A stretch of 64,000 bases of DNA from Acidobacteriota bacterium (GCA_018268755.1 JAFDVW010000009.1:248001-312000), one strand, 5' to 3'; counted from the stretch's first letter, positions 1-9,453 are shown. Notes: generated by a model from the letters alone, not told the origin. Program-made: numbers and translations.

Positions 1-430
1 GCCACAGGTCGCGCACTTCAAAGATCAACGGCACACCGCGCAGGCGGGAAATCCACCATCCGGAGAGCCCGACCAGCAATTGCGGCGAGCTGGCGATGAT
101 GACGTCCGGCTTCTCCAGAACTGTGCCGGTGAGCGCGGCCGAAACACAAAACGAGCTGTAATTCAGCATGCGCTCCCAGGCTTTGCGGTTGGGAAAAGGC
201 AACAACCACGTGCGTATGACCTGAACTCCCTCTTTCCTCTCGCGCACTACCAGACGGCGAAACGCACGCCGATATTCCTCCGGTACAACCCCGGTCGGAT
301 GGTTGGGAAAGCCGGTGAGCACGGTGACCTCGTGCCCGGCGCGCACCCAATGCCGCGCCAGCTCCGAGGCACGGGCCGCGGGCGCTCCCATCTCCGGCGG
401 AAAGTATTGGGAAACGTAAAGGATCTTCAC
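1..430 (-). CDS. GT4 glycosyltransferase, WbuB-like (partial, C-terminus cut by window edge)
   Basis: About 143 N-terminal residues are present. The gene runs off the left edge, so the catalytic C-terminal Rossmann domain is not visible. The start is a GTG at 430, and the product opens VKILYVSQYFPPEMGAPAAR, the classic first strand and loop of WbuB-type GT4 enzymes. It continues with HEVTVLTGFPNHPTG and the segment PDVIIASSPQLLVG, which belong to the acceptor-binding N-terminal domain. Such enzymes transfer a sugar from a nucleotide donor to a lipid-linked oligosaccharide on the cytoplasmic face of the membrane. It is the last visible gene of the left minus-strand exopolysaccharide operon, 71 bp after the C5-epimerase gene. 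The family call is firm; donor and acceptor are unknown. Confidence 0.85.
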   Translation of the reverse strand, partial: MKILYVSQYFPPEMGAPAARASELARHWVRAGHEVTVLTGFPNHPTGVVPEEYRRAFRRLVVRERKEGVQVIRTWLLPFPNRKAWERMLNYSSFCVSAALTGTVLEKPDVIIASSPQLLVGLSGWWISRLRGVPLIFEVRDLW

Positions 431-501
431 CGTCTGACTCTCAGAAATCTTGGCAGGAGGGTCGCCTTGCCGCTATATCAAGCGAGGTACGCGCGCGAAA
501 G

Positions 502-1485
502 TCAGTAGTAGCAGAGCTTGAAGGCGCCCTTGTAGCAGACGGCGCGCGTCCGCTTGGCCCGGCTGTGGGTGTAGGAGTCCCAGCGATCGGCGAAATCGGC
601 AAAGGCCTTCTCTCCCGTCAGGCGCTGCATGATGCCCAATTGCACAATGTGCAGGCGGTGATAGAACGGGCTGGCCACCATGGGCAGGCGCGTTCCGGAG
701 AGCTCATAGAGCGACCAGAAACCGAGATCGTAGCGCTGCAGATTGGCCAGAACGGTTTGTACCGCGGCGTCAAACAGCCGCTGCGCCTCCGGCTCGCCCG
801 TGGCCAGGAAGTAGTCATACACGCCCCACATGGCCCATAGGAACCCATTGAGGATGTGCGTGGGCGGCGCGACGATGTACTCCTCAAACCACAAATTGCC
901 TTGCGCATCGCGGAAACTCACGCCGCCCTGCTCCACCGGCCGAAGAAAGCTATGCAAGGCGCGCGTCGCGGCCTCACGATACTGCGGCGCGTGCGTTTCC
1001 CGATACGCCCGCAACAACAGGGAAATTCCCTGCCCCTGCGCCAGGCCCGAATACCACGGCGCTTTCAGCCGCGAACGATACTCCCAGTCGAACTGATGGT
1101 TCCACACCCAGACGCCGTGCGCATTCGGCTCCAGAGTGCGGCAGAGCCAATCGGCGGCGCCCAGGAATCTGGTCTTCCGTTCTTCGCTGCGACTGCGGCA
1201 AAACAGGTTGTAGTTGCCCAGACCCCACTGCGCAACGGCGATGGGGTTGTATTGCCGCCCGATCTGCCCGCGATAGTCGAGCAGGGGGATCCCGTCCGCA
1301 TCATGGGGGCCCGCGTAGTCGGCCTTCTGGGAAAACTGCATGTAATATTCGCCGAGTTGGTGGACGGTCGCGGCGGGATTCGGTTCCGGCGTATCGTGCC
1401 AGAAAGTAAGCTGGCTGCGGCCCCAGCCGAGATAGGCGGGAAGGATGCGCCGGTAATATTGCAGCCGCTTAACCAGAATCGACAT
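502..1485 (-). CDS. D-glucuronyl C5-epimerase family protein
   Basis: A 327-residue protein matching the C-terminal domain of heparan-sulfate/heparosan glucuronyl C5-epimerases (Glce family). What I see: YYMQFSQKADYAGP, then GIPLLDYRGQIGRQYNPIAV and GLGNYN near the N-terminus, SGLAQGQGISLLLRAY in the middle, and PMVASPFYHRLHIVQL near the end. These are the conserved blocks of the alpha/alpha-barrel. Family members convert D-glucuronate to L-iduronate at the polymer level. There is no clear signal peptide; the start MSILVKRLQYYRR looks amphipathic. Its place in an operon with glycosyltransferases, amidotransferases and a carbamoyltransferase points to a uronic-acid-containing, glycosaminoglycan-like polysaccharide. 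Substrate identity is inference; the family is well supported. Confidence 0.88.
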   Translation of the reverse strand: MSILVKRLQYYRRILPAYLGWGRSQLTFWHDTPEPNPAATVHQLGEYYMQFSQKADYAGPHDADGIPLLDYRGQIGRQYNPIAVAQWGLGNYNLFCRSRSEERKTRFLGAADWLCRTLEPNAHGVWVWNHQFDWEYRSRLKAPWYSGLAQGQGISLLLRAYRETHAPQYREAATRALHSFLRPVEQGGVSFRDAQGNLWFEEYIVAPPTHILNGFLWAMWGVYDYFLATGEPEAQRLFDAAVQTVLANLQRYDLGFWSLYELSGTRLPMVASPFYHRLHIVQLGIMQRLTGEKAFADFADRWDSYTHSRAKRTRAVCYKGAFKLCYY

Positions 1486-1536
1486 GATCTTAATTGCGAC
1501 TATAGCACCGGCAAAGCGCGCAACCGGCGGCCGGGG

Positions 1537-2622
1537 TCACTCTGTGTTGACTCGCCAGACACTGGTTTCGAAGTCATGGCCCTGCACGGCGATGGTGCTG
1601 AGCGCGAGCAAACCGCTGGTATTTTCTCCCCCGGGAAGAAAGGCGTTGCCGTATTGAAAGAAGCGCATCGGCCAGCCGTCCTTTTTCCAGGCCAGCAGCG
1701 GCTGCCAATCCCCACCGTGGAGGCTTCCGTAGAGACGCACATGACGGTCAGCATTCACCTGGCTGGGCTCCACCATGGTGGAGAAAAACATGGCGTCCCC
1801 CGCGCGGCAGCCCGCGATGGAAGAGCTGCTCAACGGGGCAAGGGGCGCGACCTCGCCGCCACGGCCGAGAAAGTATACGGAGTTCTTTTCCAGCGGCGTA
1901 TCGGATGCAAAATACAACCCATGCTCCGCTGGAACGGCAGCCACGGCGCGGGCCTGCTGATTTCCGGCCAGCACCGTCTCCACGCTGCGGAAATCGCAGG
2001 AGGCGCGCAGGATACGGCATTCGGGGCCGTTATCGCCGGTCAGCACCCACAGGCAATCCTCCCAGCGGTCATAGAGAATGTTGTGCACGTGGCGAATGGC
2101 CCCGCGCGGGAAGGTATACGCCACGCTCCAGGTTTCGCCGCCATCCTGCGATCCGTAGATGTGCACTTCGTCCCGCGCCGGATTATCGAAATACTCTCCC
2201 CAGAAGAACTGCCCGGCAGGGGTGGCGGCGATATGCAGTGGACGCGTGCCGCGAACAATCCGATGGGTCCGGCGAAACTCCCGTTCTCCCGCGCGCAAGC
2301 TCAAAATCGCACCGGGAACTGCGGCAACCATGTGGCCGGCCGGCAAAACCGCAAGCGCGTGAAACCCATCGCGCAGCAGCCGCGAAGTCAGGCTTGTGAA
2401 AGAAGTGAGCGAGCGAAGCCACGAGGGCACGAAACTAGCCAGCTCTCGCCAGACGATCGGTGTCTGGGCCATCTCGGCATACAGCAAGCGATAGCCTCGG
2501 CTGGCATAGAGACGGCTGCCGGCCCAGAACAGAGCGCGCAATCCCGGAAACACCGCTTCCTGCGCCAGGCGCAGCCGTCCCGCCGTTGGCGGAAACGCCG
2601 GAATTGCGGGATTTGCCGCCAC
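1537..2622 (-). CDS. Unrecognised protein with one Asp-box (BNR/sialidase-like beta-propeller?)
   Basis: A 361-residue protein from a GTG at 2622, chosen because GGGAGAAGG lies just upstream and this start begins 14 bp after the preceding stop. A longer reading from 2706 would overlap the carbamoyltransferase gene. The segment YGSQDGGETWSVAY contains a canonical Asp-box (SxDxGxTW), which is typical of sialidase-like and other beta-propellers. Other blade-like repeats are weaker (LYGSLHGGDWQPLLAW). The first 60 residues are Ala/Arg-rich without a clear signal peptide. I do not recognise a specific family. In related loci the bi-domain oxidoreductase upstream is often followed by a heparinase II/III-type protein; this one may fill an analogous polymer-binding or polymer-modifying slot, which is speculation. 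Confidence 0.6.
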   Translation of the reverse strand: MAANPAIPAFPPTAGRLRLAQEAVFPGLRALFWAGSRLYASRGYRLLYAEMAQTPIVWRELASFVPSWLRSLTSFTSLTSRLLRDGFHALAVLPAGHMVAAVPGAILSLRAGEREFRRTHRIVRGTRPLHIAATPAGQFFWGEYFDNPARDEVHIYGSQDGGETWSVAYTFPRGAIRHVHNILYDRWEDCLWVLTGDNGPECRILRASCDFRSVETVLAGNQQARAVAAVPAEHGLYFASDTPLEKNSVYFLGRGGEVAPLAPLSSSSIAGCRAGDAMFFSTMVEPSQVNADRHVRLYGSLHGGDWQPLLAWKKDGWPMRFFQYGNAFLPGGENTSGLLALSTIAVQGHDFETSVWRVNTE

Positions 2623-2636
2623 TTCCTTCTCCCTGG

Positions 2637-4370
2637 TTAGTTTTCGACCTTGAGCGCGAGAAAAGGCCCGATGGCCAATGCATCCATGCGGGTGCGCCGG
2701 AAACAATCAATGGCTTCCTCCGGGGCGCAGACAATCGGCTCATTCTCGTTGAAGCTGGTGTTGAGAATCACCGGGATGCCACTCTTGCGCTCAAAGGCGC
2801 GGATCAGATCATAGTAAAGCGGGTTCTCTTCGCGGCTCACGCTTTGCAGCCGCCCGGTGTCATCCACATGGTTCACCGCGCACAATTGCGCGCGTTTTTC
2901 CGGACGAATCTTGTATACGTGCAGCATGAACGGCGAAGGATGGCCATGCTCGAAATATTCGTTCTGCCGCTCCGCCAGGATGGAGGGGGCAAAGGGACGG
3001 AACCATTCGCGCTGCTTGATGCGCGCATTCAGAATATCCTTCATATTGGGCAGGCCGGGATGGGCCACGATGGAACGGTTACCCAGCGCGCGCGGCCCCC
3101 ACTCCATCCGCCCCTGAAACCAGCCGGTCACATTGCCCGCCGCAATCTGCTCGGCGACTGCTTCCAGCAAAGGCTCTCTTTCCAGCCTGCGATATTTCAG
3201 ACCCGCCTGCTGCAATGCGGCTTCAATGCGCGGCGGCGCAAACTCGGGCCCAAGATACGAGCGTTTCAACTCCTGGCGGCGCGGTTGCTTCAGCACGGAG
3301 TGATAGGTGTGCAGGGCCGCGCCAATGGCCAGGCCTTCATCGCCGGCGGCGGGCTGGATCCAGGTGCGGCGGAAGGGAGTGCGCGCAAAAAGCTTTCCAT
3401 TGGCCACACTGTTCAGGGCGCAGCCTCCCGCCATGACCACGTCCTCGAAGGGCACATGCTTGTGCAGCGTGTTCAGCAGATGGAAGAAGACTTCCTCAAA
3501 GCAGTGCTGCATAGCATACGCCAGGTCCATATCGCGCTGCGTGATCTCACTGTAGGGTTCACGGGGCGCGCCGAAGAGTTCCGCCATACGTTCGGAGAAA
3601 TGCCGCGCCAACTGCACCGTGCCATCGGGCAGCACCTGCATGCCTTGATTGCTGCCCAGGGGCTGGAAGAAATCCAGGTCGAGCTGGAAAGCGCCGTTCT
3701 TCAGCCCTACGATCTGCCGCAGCTGCTCACAGTAAGTGTCTTTGCCGTAAGGGGCCAGGCCCATGACTTTGCCTTCATCGCCGTATTTCTTGTAGCCGAT
3801 GAATTCGCAAACCATAGTGTAGAAGCTGCCCAGCGAGTGGGGCAGAAAAACCCGATGCAGCACCTCGATGTCATTGCCCTCGCAGCGCGCCATCATGGTG
3901 GAGACGAAATCTCCCGAGCCGTCATAGCTGAAGCCCGCCGCTTTTTCCCAGGGCGAGCAGTAATATGCGCTGGCAATGTGGGCGATATGGTGCTCTAAAT
4001 GGTGCACCGGAAAACGCAGCGAGGCGGGATCCACTTCAAGCGCCTGCGACAACAACGTCCGCACATCGCGCATGGATTCTTTGCGCTGCCGCAGGCGGAT
4101 GAAATTCAGGATCTTGGCGGGATTGGCCAGCGCATACTGAAATTTTTTGGCCAGATTGGCATCGGTGTCCGAACCCACCGCGACATGGTCGATGTCGGTG
4201 ATCTTCGCACCCGCCGCGTCGAGGCAGGCCTTGACCGCTAAGGTGGGGAACCCGCCGAAGTGCTTGGCGCGGTTCAGCCGCTCTTCGGCAAGGGCGAAGA
4301 CGACCTCGCCGTCCTGCACCAGGGCGGCCGAGGCGTCCGCGTGAAACATATTGAGGCCGAGAATCAGCAT
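2637..4370 (-). CDS. Carbamoyltransferase, NodU/CmcH/TobZ family
   Basis: A 577-residue protein of normal family length. The N-terminal Kae1-like adenylating fold is marked by MLILGLNMFHADASAALVQD and FALAEERLNRAKHFGGFP, and later by FSYDGSGD and GGCALNSVANG. The C-terminal domain has WGPRALGNRSIVAHP and NTSFNENEPIVCAPEEAI, the family signature. These enzymes make carbamoyl-adenylate from carbamoyl phosphate and ATP and transfer the carbamoyl group to a sugar hydroxyl. It sits between the bi-domain oxidoreductase gene (7 bp upstream) and the Asp-box protein gene (14 bp downstream), so it is almost certainly co-transcribed. The likely role is O-carbamoylation of an exopolysaccharide sugar. The sugar and position cannot be told from sequence. 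Confidence 0.9.
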   Translation of the reverse strand: MLILGLNMFHADASAALVQDGEVVFALAEERLNRAKHFGGFPTLAVKACLDAAGAKITDIDHVAVGSDTDANLAKKFQYALANPAKILNFIRLRQRKESMRDVRTLLSQALEVDPASLRFPVHHLEHHIAHIASAYYCSPWEKAAGFSYDGSGDFVSTMMARCEGNDIEVLHRVFLPHSLGSFYTMVCEFIGYKKYGDEGKVMGLAPYGKDTYCEQLRQIVGLKNGAFQLDLDFFQPLGSNQGMQVLPDGTVQLARHFSERMAELFGAPREPYSEITQRDMDLAYAMQHCFEEVFFHLLNTLHKHVPFEDVVMAGGCALNSVANGKLFARTPFRRTWIQPAAGDEGLAIGAALHTYHSVLKQPRRQELKRSYLGPEFAPPRIEAALQQAGLKYRRLEREPLLEAVAEQIAAGNVTGWFQGRMEWGPRALGNRSIVAHPGLPNMKDILNARIKQREWFRPFAPSILAERQNEYFEHGHPSPFMLHVYKIRPEKRAQLCAVNHVDDTGRLQSVSREENPLYYDLIRAFERKSGIPVILNTSFNENEPIVCAPEEAIDCFRRTRMDALAIGPFLALKVEN

Positions 4371-4377
4371 AGGAGGA

Positions 4378-6570
4378 TCAATATCGATGGTTTAGCAATG
4401 GCGCAGGGTCAACCGGGGTGGGCGTGCCGGAGCGCCGCGAATCCATGGCGCGAAGGGTGGCGAGCGTCGAGGTTACAATTTCGGGAAATGGGATGGGCGC
4501 CGCGCCGCCGCTCTGGATCGACCTGGCGAACTCGGCCCACTCTGCACGATGACCTTTGTCCTGGCGAAGATAAGACCGAACCGTCTGCTTGCGACCGTGA
4601 CGAACCAGCTCCAGCCGCCGGAAATCCTCGAGGACCGCCGCCGCACCGCTGCCGATGGCCTCAATGCGCTCTTTGGAGAAAGCCCGGTCCCCATTCACCA
4701 GATAACTGACCGTCCCCTGCGAACCATCTTTGAAGCGGAGCGCGATGGCAACGCTCTCGTCCTCCTGTCCACTCGACAAGGGCCTGGTTTCCACCTCAAC
4801 CGGTGCCGCGCCACACAGAAACGACAGGAGATCGATAAAGTGGCAAACTTCGCCTAGAATCCGTCCTCCGCCCTGCTCGGCATCAAGCGTCCAGTGCCCG
4901 GGCGGCAGCGGACCGGCGTTGATGCGGTAATGCAGGACCACCGGCCCTTGCAGCTCACGCAGGAACGATTTCATGCGCACGACCATGGGCGCGAAGCGGC
5001 GATTGAAACCTACCATCAGCTTCAAACTGGAATCTGCGCTCTGGTGCGCGCGCACAATCGCAGCCAGCTCTTCTTCCCCCAGGCAAAGCGGCTTCTCGCA
5101 GAAGACATGCTTCCCGGCTTGCAAGGCGGCGATCACCTGCCGGGCATGCAGATGATGGCGCGTGGCGATGACCACCGTATTCACCCCGGAGTCAGCGAGC
5201 ACCTGGGTTTCCTCGGTGGCGCAGTACTGGAATCCAAACTTCCGCGCCGCGTGGTGCGCGTGCGATCCCTGATTGGCGCAGATTCCCGCAAACTGCACTC
5301 CGGCGGTGCGGCGCATGGCCGGCAACAAGGTGCTGACTGCAAAGCTTCCCGCACCGAGCACGCCTACCGAGACGAGATTGTCCGCGCGCGAGTTTGCCGC
5401 CAGCTTGGGCTCCAGCATCAGCCGCCGGCTCACCTCCGTCAGGCCGGGATAAGTGATCAGCACGCCCAGCGACGGTCCCGGCGTTTTCCCGGTGATTACG
5501 TCATAGGCGCGGGCGGCTTCCTGCACCGCAAAACGATGCGTAATCAGCGGCCGCAGATCGAGCTTGCGCTCCCCCAGAAGCGCGAGAAACGCCTCCATAT
5601 TGCGGGTTTCCGTCCAGCGCACATAGCCAATGGGATAATCCCGGCCCTTCTGTTCGTAAGCCTCGTCATAGCGCCCGGGGCCATAGGAGCGCGAAATGCG
5701 GAAGTCAAGTTCCTTGCCGTAATAGAGCTTGCGTTCCAGCTCCATGCCGACCGTGCCGACCGCGGTGATCACCGCGCGATCGCGGGCCACCTCGGCAGCC
5801 AGATTGACCGGACCACTGCTCGGCGTCTCGGCGGTGATGAGGACAGAGTCAACCCCATAACCCTGCGTGTGCCGCAGGCCGAGGTCGCGAAACTCCGCTT
5901 CCGAAGAAGCCACGGCATCGGCCCCCATTTGCGCCGCCAGGGCAGCGCGGGCGGAGGAAATGTCCATGCCTAGCACGCGGCAACCTGCAGCCTTGAGCGC
6001 CTGCACGGTCAGCTGTCCCAACAAACCCAGACCAAGGACCGCCACCGTGTCACCGAGATTCACACCGGCGGTGCGAATGCCGTGCAGGGCCACCGCCCCG
6101 ACCGTGGTGAAAGCCGCTTCCTCAAAGCTGATGTCGCGACCCTCGAGAAATTTCGCCACCAGCAAGCGCGGCACATAGGCAAATTCGGCGTGCACCGCAT
6201 GGCCCGCGCCCGCGCAGGCCACACGGTCGCCCACATGAATGTCAGAAATTCCTTCGCCGACTTCCACCACGGTTCCCGCGCTGCTGTAGCCGAGCGCGCT
6301 GGGCTGGTCAAGGCGGCTTTGCACGGCGGAGGCGGCGGAAAGAATTCCGTCGCGGCGAACTTTGTTCAACACCTCGCGCACCAGGTCGGGACGGGCCTTG
6401 GCCTTTTGCAGCAAGCCCTTGCGGGCAAATTCTGAAGATGCGCGCTCGGTCCCGGCCGAAACCAGCGATGCGGCGATGCGCACCACCACACCACCGGGAG
6501 CGGCTTTTGGCGCGGGCACATCCAGCACCGCGATCTCGCCCGTGCGCGCGTATTGCAGCACCTGCTTCAT
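4378..6570 (-). CDS. Bi-domain oxidoreductase: Zn-type alcohol dehydrogenase + Gfo/Idh/MocA
   Basis: A 730-residue fusion. The start is the ATG at 6570, which overlaps the TGA of the upstream asparagine synthetase-like gene (ATGA coupling). A longer reading upstream lies inside that gene. Residues about 1-370 are a medium-chain dehydrogenase: MKQVLQYARTGEIAVLDVPA, then SALGYSSAGTVVEVGEG, and a Rossmann VLGLGLLGQLTVQALKAAG. Residues about 385-710 are Gfo/Idh/MocA: VGVLGAGSFAVSTLLPAMRR and the hallmark HVFCEKPLCL (EKP). This fusion is common in polysaccharide loci, often near heparinase-like or C5-epimerase-like genes. It is presumed to oxidise and reduce a nucleotide-linked or lipid-linked sugar. 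The exact reaction is unknown. Confidence 0.87.
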   Translation of the reverse strand: MKQVLQYARTGEIAVLDVPAPKAAPGGVVVRIAASLVSAGTERASSEFARKGLLQKAKARPDLVREVLNKVRRDGILSAASAVQSRLDQPSALGYSSAGTVVEVGEGISDIHVGDRVACAGAGHAVHAEFAYVPRLLVAKFLEGRDISFEEAAFTTVGAVALHGIRTAGVNLGDTVAVLGLGLLGQLTVQALKAAGCRVLGMDISSARAALAAQMGADAVASSEAEFRDLGLRHTQGYGVDSVLITAETPSSGPVNLAAEVARDRAVITAVGTVGMELERKLYYGKELDFRISRSYGPGRYDEAYEQKGRDYPIGYVRWTETRNMEAFLALLGERKLDLRPLITHRFAVQEAARAYDVITGKTPGPSLGVLITYPGLTEVSRRLMLEPKLAANSRADNLVSVGVLGAGSFAVSTLLPAMRRTAGVQFAGICANQGSHAHHAARKFGFQYCATEETQVLADSGVNTVVIATRHHLHARQVIAALQAGKHVFCEKPLCLGEEELAAIVRAHQSADSSLKLMVGFNRRFAPMVVRMKSFLRELQGPVVLHYRINAGPLPPGHWTLDAEQGGGRILGEVCHFIDLLSFLCGAAPVEVETRPLSSGQEDESVAIALRFKDGSQGTVSYLVNGDRAFSKERIEAIGSGAAAVLEDFRRLELVRHGRKQTVRSYLRQDKGHRAEWAEFARSIQSGGAAPIPFPEIVTSTLATLRAMDSRRSGTPTPVDPAPLLNHRY

Positions 6571-8552
6571 GCCGTGGCCGCCTGGGGAAAGAAATTCGCC
6601 GGCTGGGAAACCGCCGGGCGGTCGACAAAGGCCTGCATCCAGAGCTCGAGCGTCAGGAACTGCCAGAGTTGCATGGACCAGTCCTGCCTTCCGCTGCGAT
6701 GTTCCTGCACAAGTTTCCGCACAGCCTCGGCGCGGAAGATGCCCCGGTCCCGGATGCGCGACTCGTTGAGCAGATCGTCGGTCATCTCCTTCAGATCGTG
6801 GGCCAGCCAATAATCCACGGGAGCGGCAAAACCGGCCTTGGGCTGCGCCAGCACCTCCGCCGGAAGCACGTTCTGCATGGCGCGGCGCAGGATGTATTTG
6901 GTCACTGGACGCGCCCTGCCCTTTAGCTTCAGACTTGGCGGCACGTTCCAGGCCACAAATTCCGCCAGCTCGCGCTCCAGAAACGGCACCCGCACCTCCA
7001 CCGACGAGGCCATGCTCATCTTGTCGTTGTAAGTGAGGTTCAGGCTGGTCATGAAAATTTTCGTGTCGAGATAGAGCATCTGGTTCAGGAAGTCGGCGTC
7101 CCGTACCCGTGTGAACGACGCATGATGCTGTTCCGCCGGGTCATAGCCGCAGATTTCATCGGCGAAGCTGCCGCGATAAAGGGCCGACTTCTGCTCCCCA
7201 TCCAGATAGGTGCCGTTCCGCACAAAGCGCTCCATCGGCGGCAAAGAGGCGCTGCGTGCCATCTTCTTGGCCAGACGCACGCCGCCCTTGAGCCGCGAAC
7301 CGCGCAGTCCCGGCAAGTGCTCGACCGCGCCGGCGATCAGGTTTTGCAGCGACGCCGGAATTTTCCCGTAGACTTGCGCCCAGGAGTGGGCCACATGCTT
7401 GCGATAGCCGGCAAATAATTCGTCGCCCCCTACTCCGGAGAGCAAGACAGTGGACTGCTTCCGGGCCTCGCGGCATACCAGAAACGCCGTCAGGAGGGCG
7501 GGATCGGCGGTGGGTTCATCCATGTGCCAGGTGAGCTTGGGCAGCAGGTTGGCCACGTCGGGCTCGACCACGATGCGCTGGTTCTCACATCCCAGGTGCT
7601 GGGCCAGCCGCGCCGCTACCTCGGGATCATCCAGCGTCGATTCCCCGACACGATACTTCTCCGGAAAGGTGATGGTATAAGTGCGCACCGGCCGCCGCGC
7701 GGCTTGCGCCATCATGGCCACAATGCTCGACGAATCCAGCCCGGCGCTGAGAAACGCGCCCACCGGCACATCGCTGACCATCTGGGATTCCACCGAACGC
7801 CGGAAGCGCTCGTGGACCTCCTCCGCCAAATCCTCTTCCTGGCGCGGAAAGACATGGCCGGCGGGCGGGAAACGCAAGTCCCAATACTGGCGGATATTCC
7901 ATTGCCCATCGCAGTAGGTCGCGGTATGCCCCGCGGGCAGCTTATAGATCCCGCGAAACATCGTCTTCGGGTCCGGCACCCACAGGAAGGTCAGATACTG
8001 ATGGAGCGCGTGGGCATCAAGCTCCGCGGCAACGCCCGGCACTTCGAGCAGCGATTTGATCTCCGAAGCAAAGGCCAGCCGCGCGCCCTGCTGGAAGTAG
8101 TACAGCGGCTTCACCCCGAAATGGTCGCGCGCCAGGAACACGACGGGCCGCGGCCCACGCAGATCGCAGATGGCGAAGGCGAACATGCCGTTCAGCCGCT
8201 TTACGCACTCCGCGCCTTCCTGCTCATAGAGGCGCAGCAAAACTTCCGTGTCGGTATTGGAGTGGAAACGATGCCCTTTGCCTTGCAGCTCACGCCGTAG
8301 TTCAGCAAAGTTGTAGATCTCGCCGTTGTAGGTGATCCAAAGCGTGCGGTCTTCATTGGCCATCGGCATGTGGCCGCCGGCGGAGAGGTCCAGAATCGCC
8401 AGCCGGCGGCTGCCCAGGCCGATATAGCCGCCGTCGGGGAAGCGGCGCTCCCACACTCCGGAATCATCCGGGCCGCGATGCGCCTGCAGTTGTGTCATGC
8501 GCGCCAGGGTGTCGCGGTCGCCGCAGTTCACCACTCCGCTAATGCCGCACAT
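6567..8552 (-). CDS. asnB: Asparagine synthase-like glutamine amidotransferase (first copy)
   Basis: A 661-residue protein. The start at 8552 is set by the obligatory N-terminal MCGISGVV: Cys2 is the class II glutaminase nucleophile after Met removal. The glutaminase domain shows RGPDDSG, YNGEIYNF and TDTEVLLRLYE. The synthetase domain has the PP-loop VGAFLSAGLDSSS, which binds ATP, and GVGGDELFAGYRKH. The family normally makes asparagine. Homologues inside O-antigen and capsule clusters (for example WbpS in Pseudomonas) are linked to amidation of uronic acids, and the same role is inferred here. The gene overlaps the upstream GT2 gene by 14 bp and the downstream oxidoreductase gene by 4 bp. 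It is a clear paralogue of 9510-11444 but not a tandem duplicate, since the two differ widely. Confidence 0.88.
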   Translation of the reverse strand: MCGISGVVNCGDRDTLARMTQLQAHRGPDDSGVWERRFPDGGYIGLGSRRLAILDLSAGGHMPMANEDRTLWITYNGEIYNFAELRRELQGKGHRFHSNTDTEVLLRLYEQEGAECVKRLNGMFAFAICDLRGPRPVVFLARDHFGVKPLYYFQQGARLAFASEIKSLLEVPGVAAELDAHALHQYLTFLWVPDPKTMFRGIYKLPAGHTATYCDGQWNIRQYWDLRFPPAGHVFPRQEEDLAEEVHERFRRSVESQMVSDVPVGAFLSAGLDSSSIVAMMAQAARRPVRTYTITFPEKYRVGESTLDDPEVAARLAQHLGCENQRIVVEPDVANLLPKLTWHMDEPTADPALLTAFLVCREARKQSTVLLSGVGGDELFAGYRKHVAHSWAQVYGKIPASLQNLIAGAVEHLPGLRGSRLKGGVRLAKKMARSASLPPMERFVRNGTYLDGEQKSALYRGSFADEICGYDPAEQHHASFTRVRDADFLNQMLYLDTKIFMTSLNLTYNDKMSMASSVEVRVPFLERELAEFVAWNVPPSLKLKGRARPVTKYILRRAMQNVLPAEVLAQPKAGFAAPVDYWLAHDLKEMTDDLLNESRIRDRGIFRAEAVRKLVQEHRSGRQDWSMQLWQFLTLELWMQAFVDRPAVSQPANFFPQAATA

Positions 8553-9453
8553 GGGCAGCCTCTCGCAGCCGCAGTTCATAGACTTTGGCCTTGATGTGAA
8601 AGAACTGCACCGCCTGCAACCCGCAGTAGATCAGGCCGGGAACGCCATCCAGCAACCCGAGGCGGAAGAAATATTTGTAGAGGAACAACAAAGCGGATGA
8701 ACCAGGCAGAGCAAAAAGCTGCTTCTTCAGCCAGCGGCGGCGCTGGGCTTGCGTCCCGAAGAAGGCCGGTGGCAGGTCCTGGTAGCTCTCTTCCTTGTGC
8801 AACCAGACCCGCGCCTCCCAGTTGGAGTATTCATCGTGCTTCTGGATGTAACGGGAGAGCGACTCCACGTTGTGGTGCAGGACCGGGTTCTGCAATTTGC
8901 TGGTGCGGCCTTCGACCACCACGTGCTCATGCACTTCCATATCGCACATGGAGGCGTCCTGGTCGCGCAGGCGGCATTCATACCGGCCGCGGCCGCGGCG
9001 GAACAAGGACAGCTTGTGGAAGTTGGCCCCGCTGTGGCGCAGGATCCGGCCCAGAAAGAACATCTGCAGTTCGAGGAAATATCCGTTGTACTGGGGGTCC
9101 TGGATGGCGCGGCGAATCTCTTCCTGCAATTCCGGGGTCAACGCCTCGTCGGCATCGAGCAGCAAAATCCACTCATGGGCCAGCGGCAAGGTGTCCATGG
9201 CCCACTGCCGCTTCTTGGGCCATCCGCCGTGATAGTGAAACTGGACCACCTGCGCGCCGAAGCGGCGCGCAATCTCCGGGGTCTCATCGCTGCTGCCGGA
9301 ATCCACCACATAAACTTCCCCCAGGCCGCGCAAAGACTCCAGGCAGCGCGGCAGGTTCCGCGCTTCATTGCGCACGGGGACTATGACGCTCACCGGCAGC
9401 GCGCTTGCTCTCCCCCCAGAGTGCAGCGGCTTGGGTTCCGCTAGGTTTTGCAT
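8539..9453 (-). CDS. GT2 glycosyltransferase, WaaE-like
   Basis: A 304-residue protein. The frame is open back to 9537, but that start would overlap the upstream amidotransferase gene by 28 bp. The ATG at 9453 gives MQNLAEPKPLHSGG before the first strand VSVIVPVRNEARNL and is preferred. The GT-A motifs are VVDSGSSDETPEIA, the DxD-type LLLDADEALTP, and a long tail with HNVESLSRYIQKHDEYSNWEA, as in LPS inner-core beta-1,4-glucosyltransferases such as WaaE. The C-terminal hydrophobic stretch (LFLYKYFFRLGLLDGVPGLI) is typical of this group and probably membrane-associated. It is flanked on both sides by amidotransferase genes in one operon. Its donor is unknown. Confidence 0.85.
   Translation of the reverse strand: MQNLAEPKPLHSGGRASALPVSVIVPVRNEARNLPRCLESLRGLGEVYVVDSGSSDETPEIARRFGAQVVQFHYHGGWPKKRQWAMDTLPLAHEWILLLDADEALTPELQEEIRRAIQDPQYNGYFLELQMFFLGRILRHSGANFHKLSLFRRGRGRYECRLRDQDASMCDMEVHEHVVVEGRTSKLQNPVLHHNVESLSRYIQKHDEYSNWEARVWLHKEESYQDLPPAFFGTQAQRRRWLKKQLFALPGSSALLFLYKYFFRLGLLDGVPGLIYCGLQAVQFFHIKAKVYELRLREAAHVRH

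Noticed and set aside
856-2640. A long plus-strand open frame (594 codons) antisense to the C5-epimerase and Asp-box genes
   Set aside because: It has no recognisable motif and is a GC-rich shadow of real genes on the other strand. Similar shadows occur at 2460-3998, 9804-11468, 26862-28292 (plus) and 33229-34746, 52152-53942 (minus).
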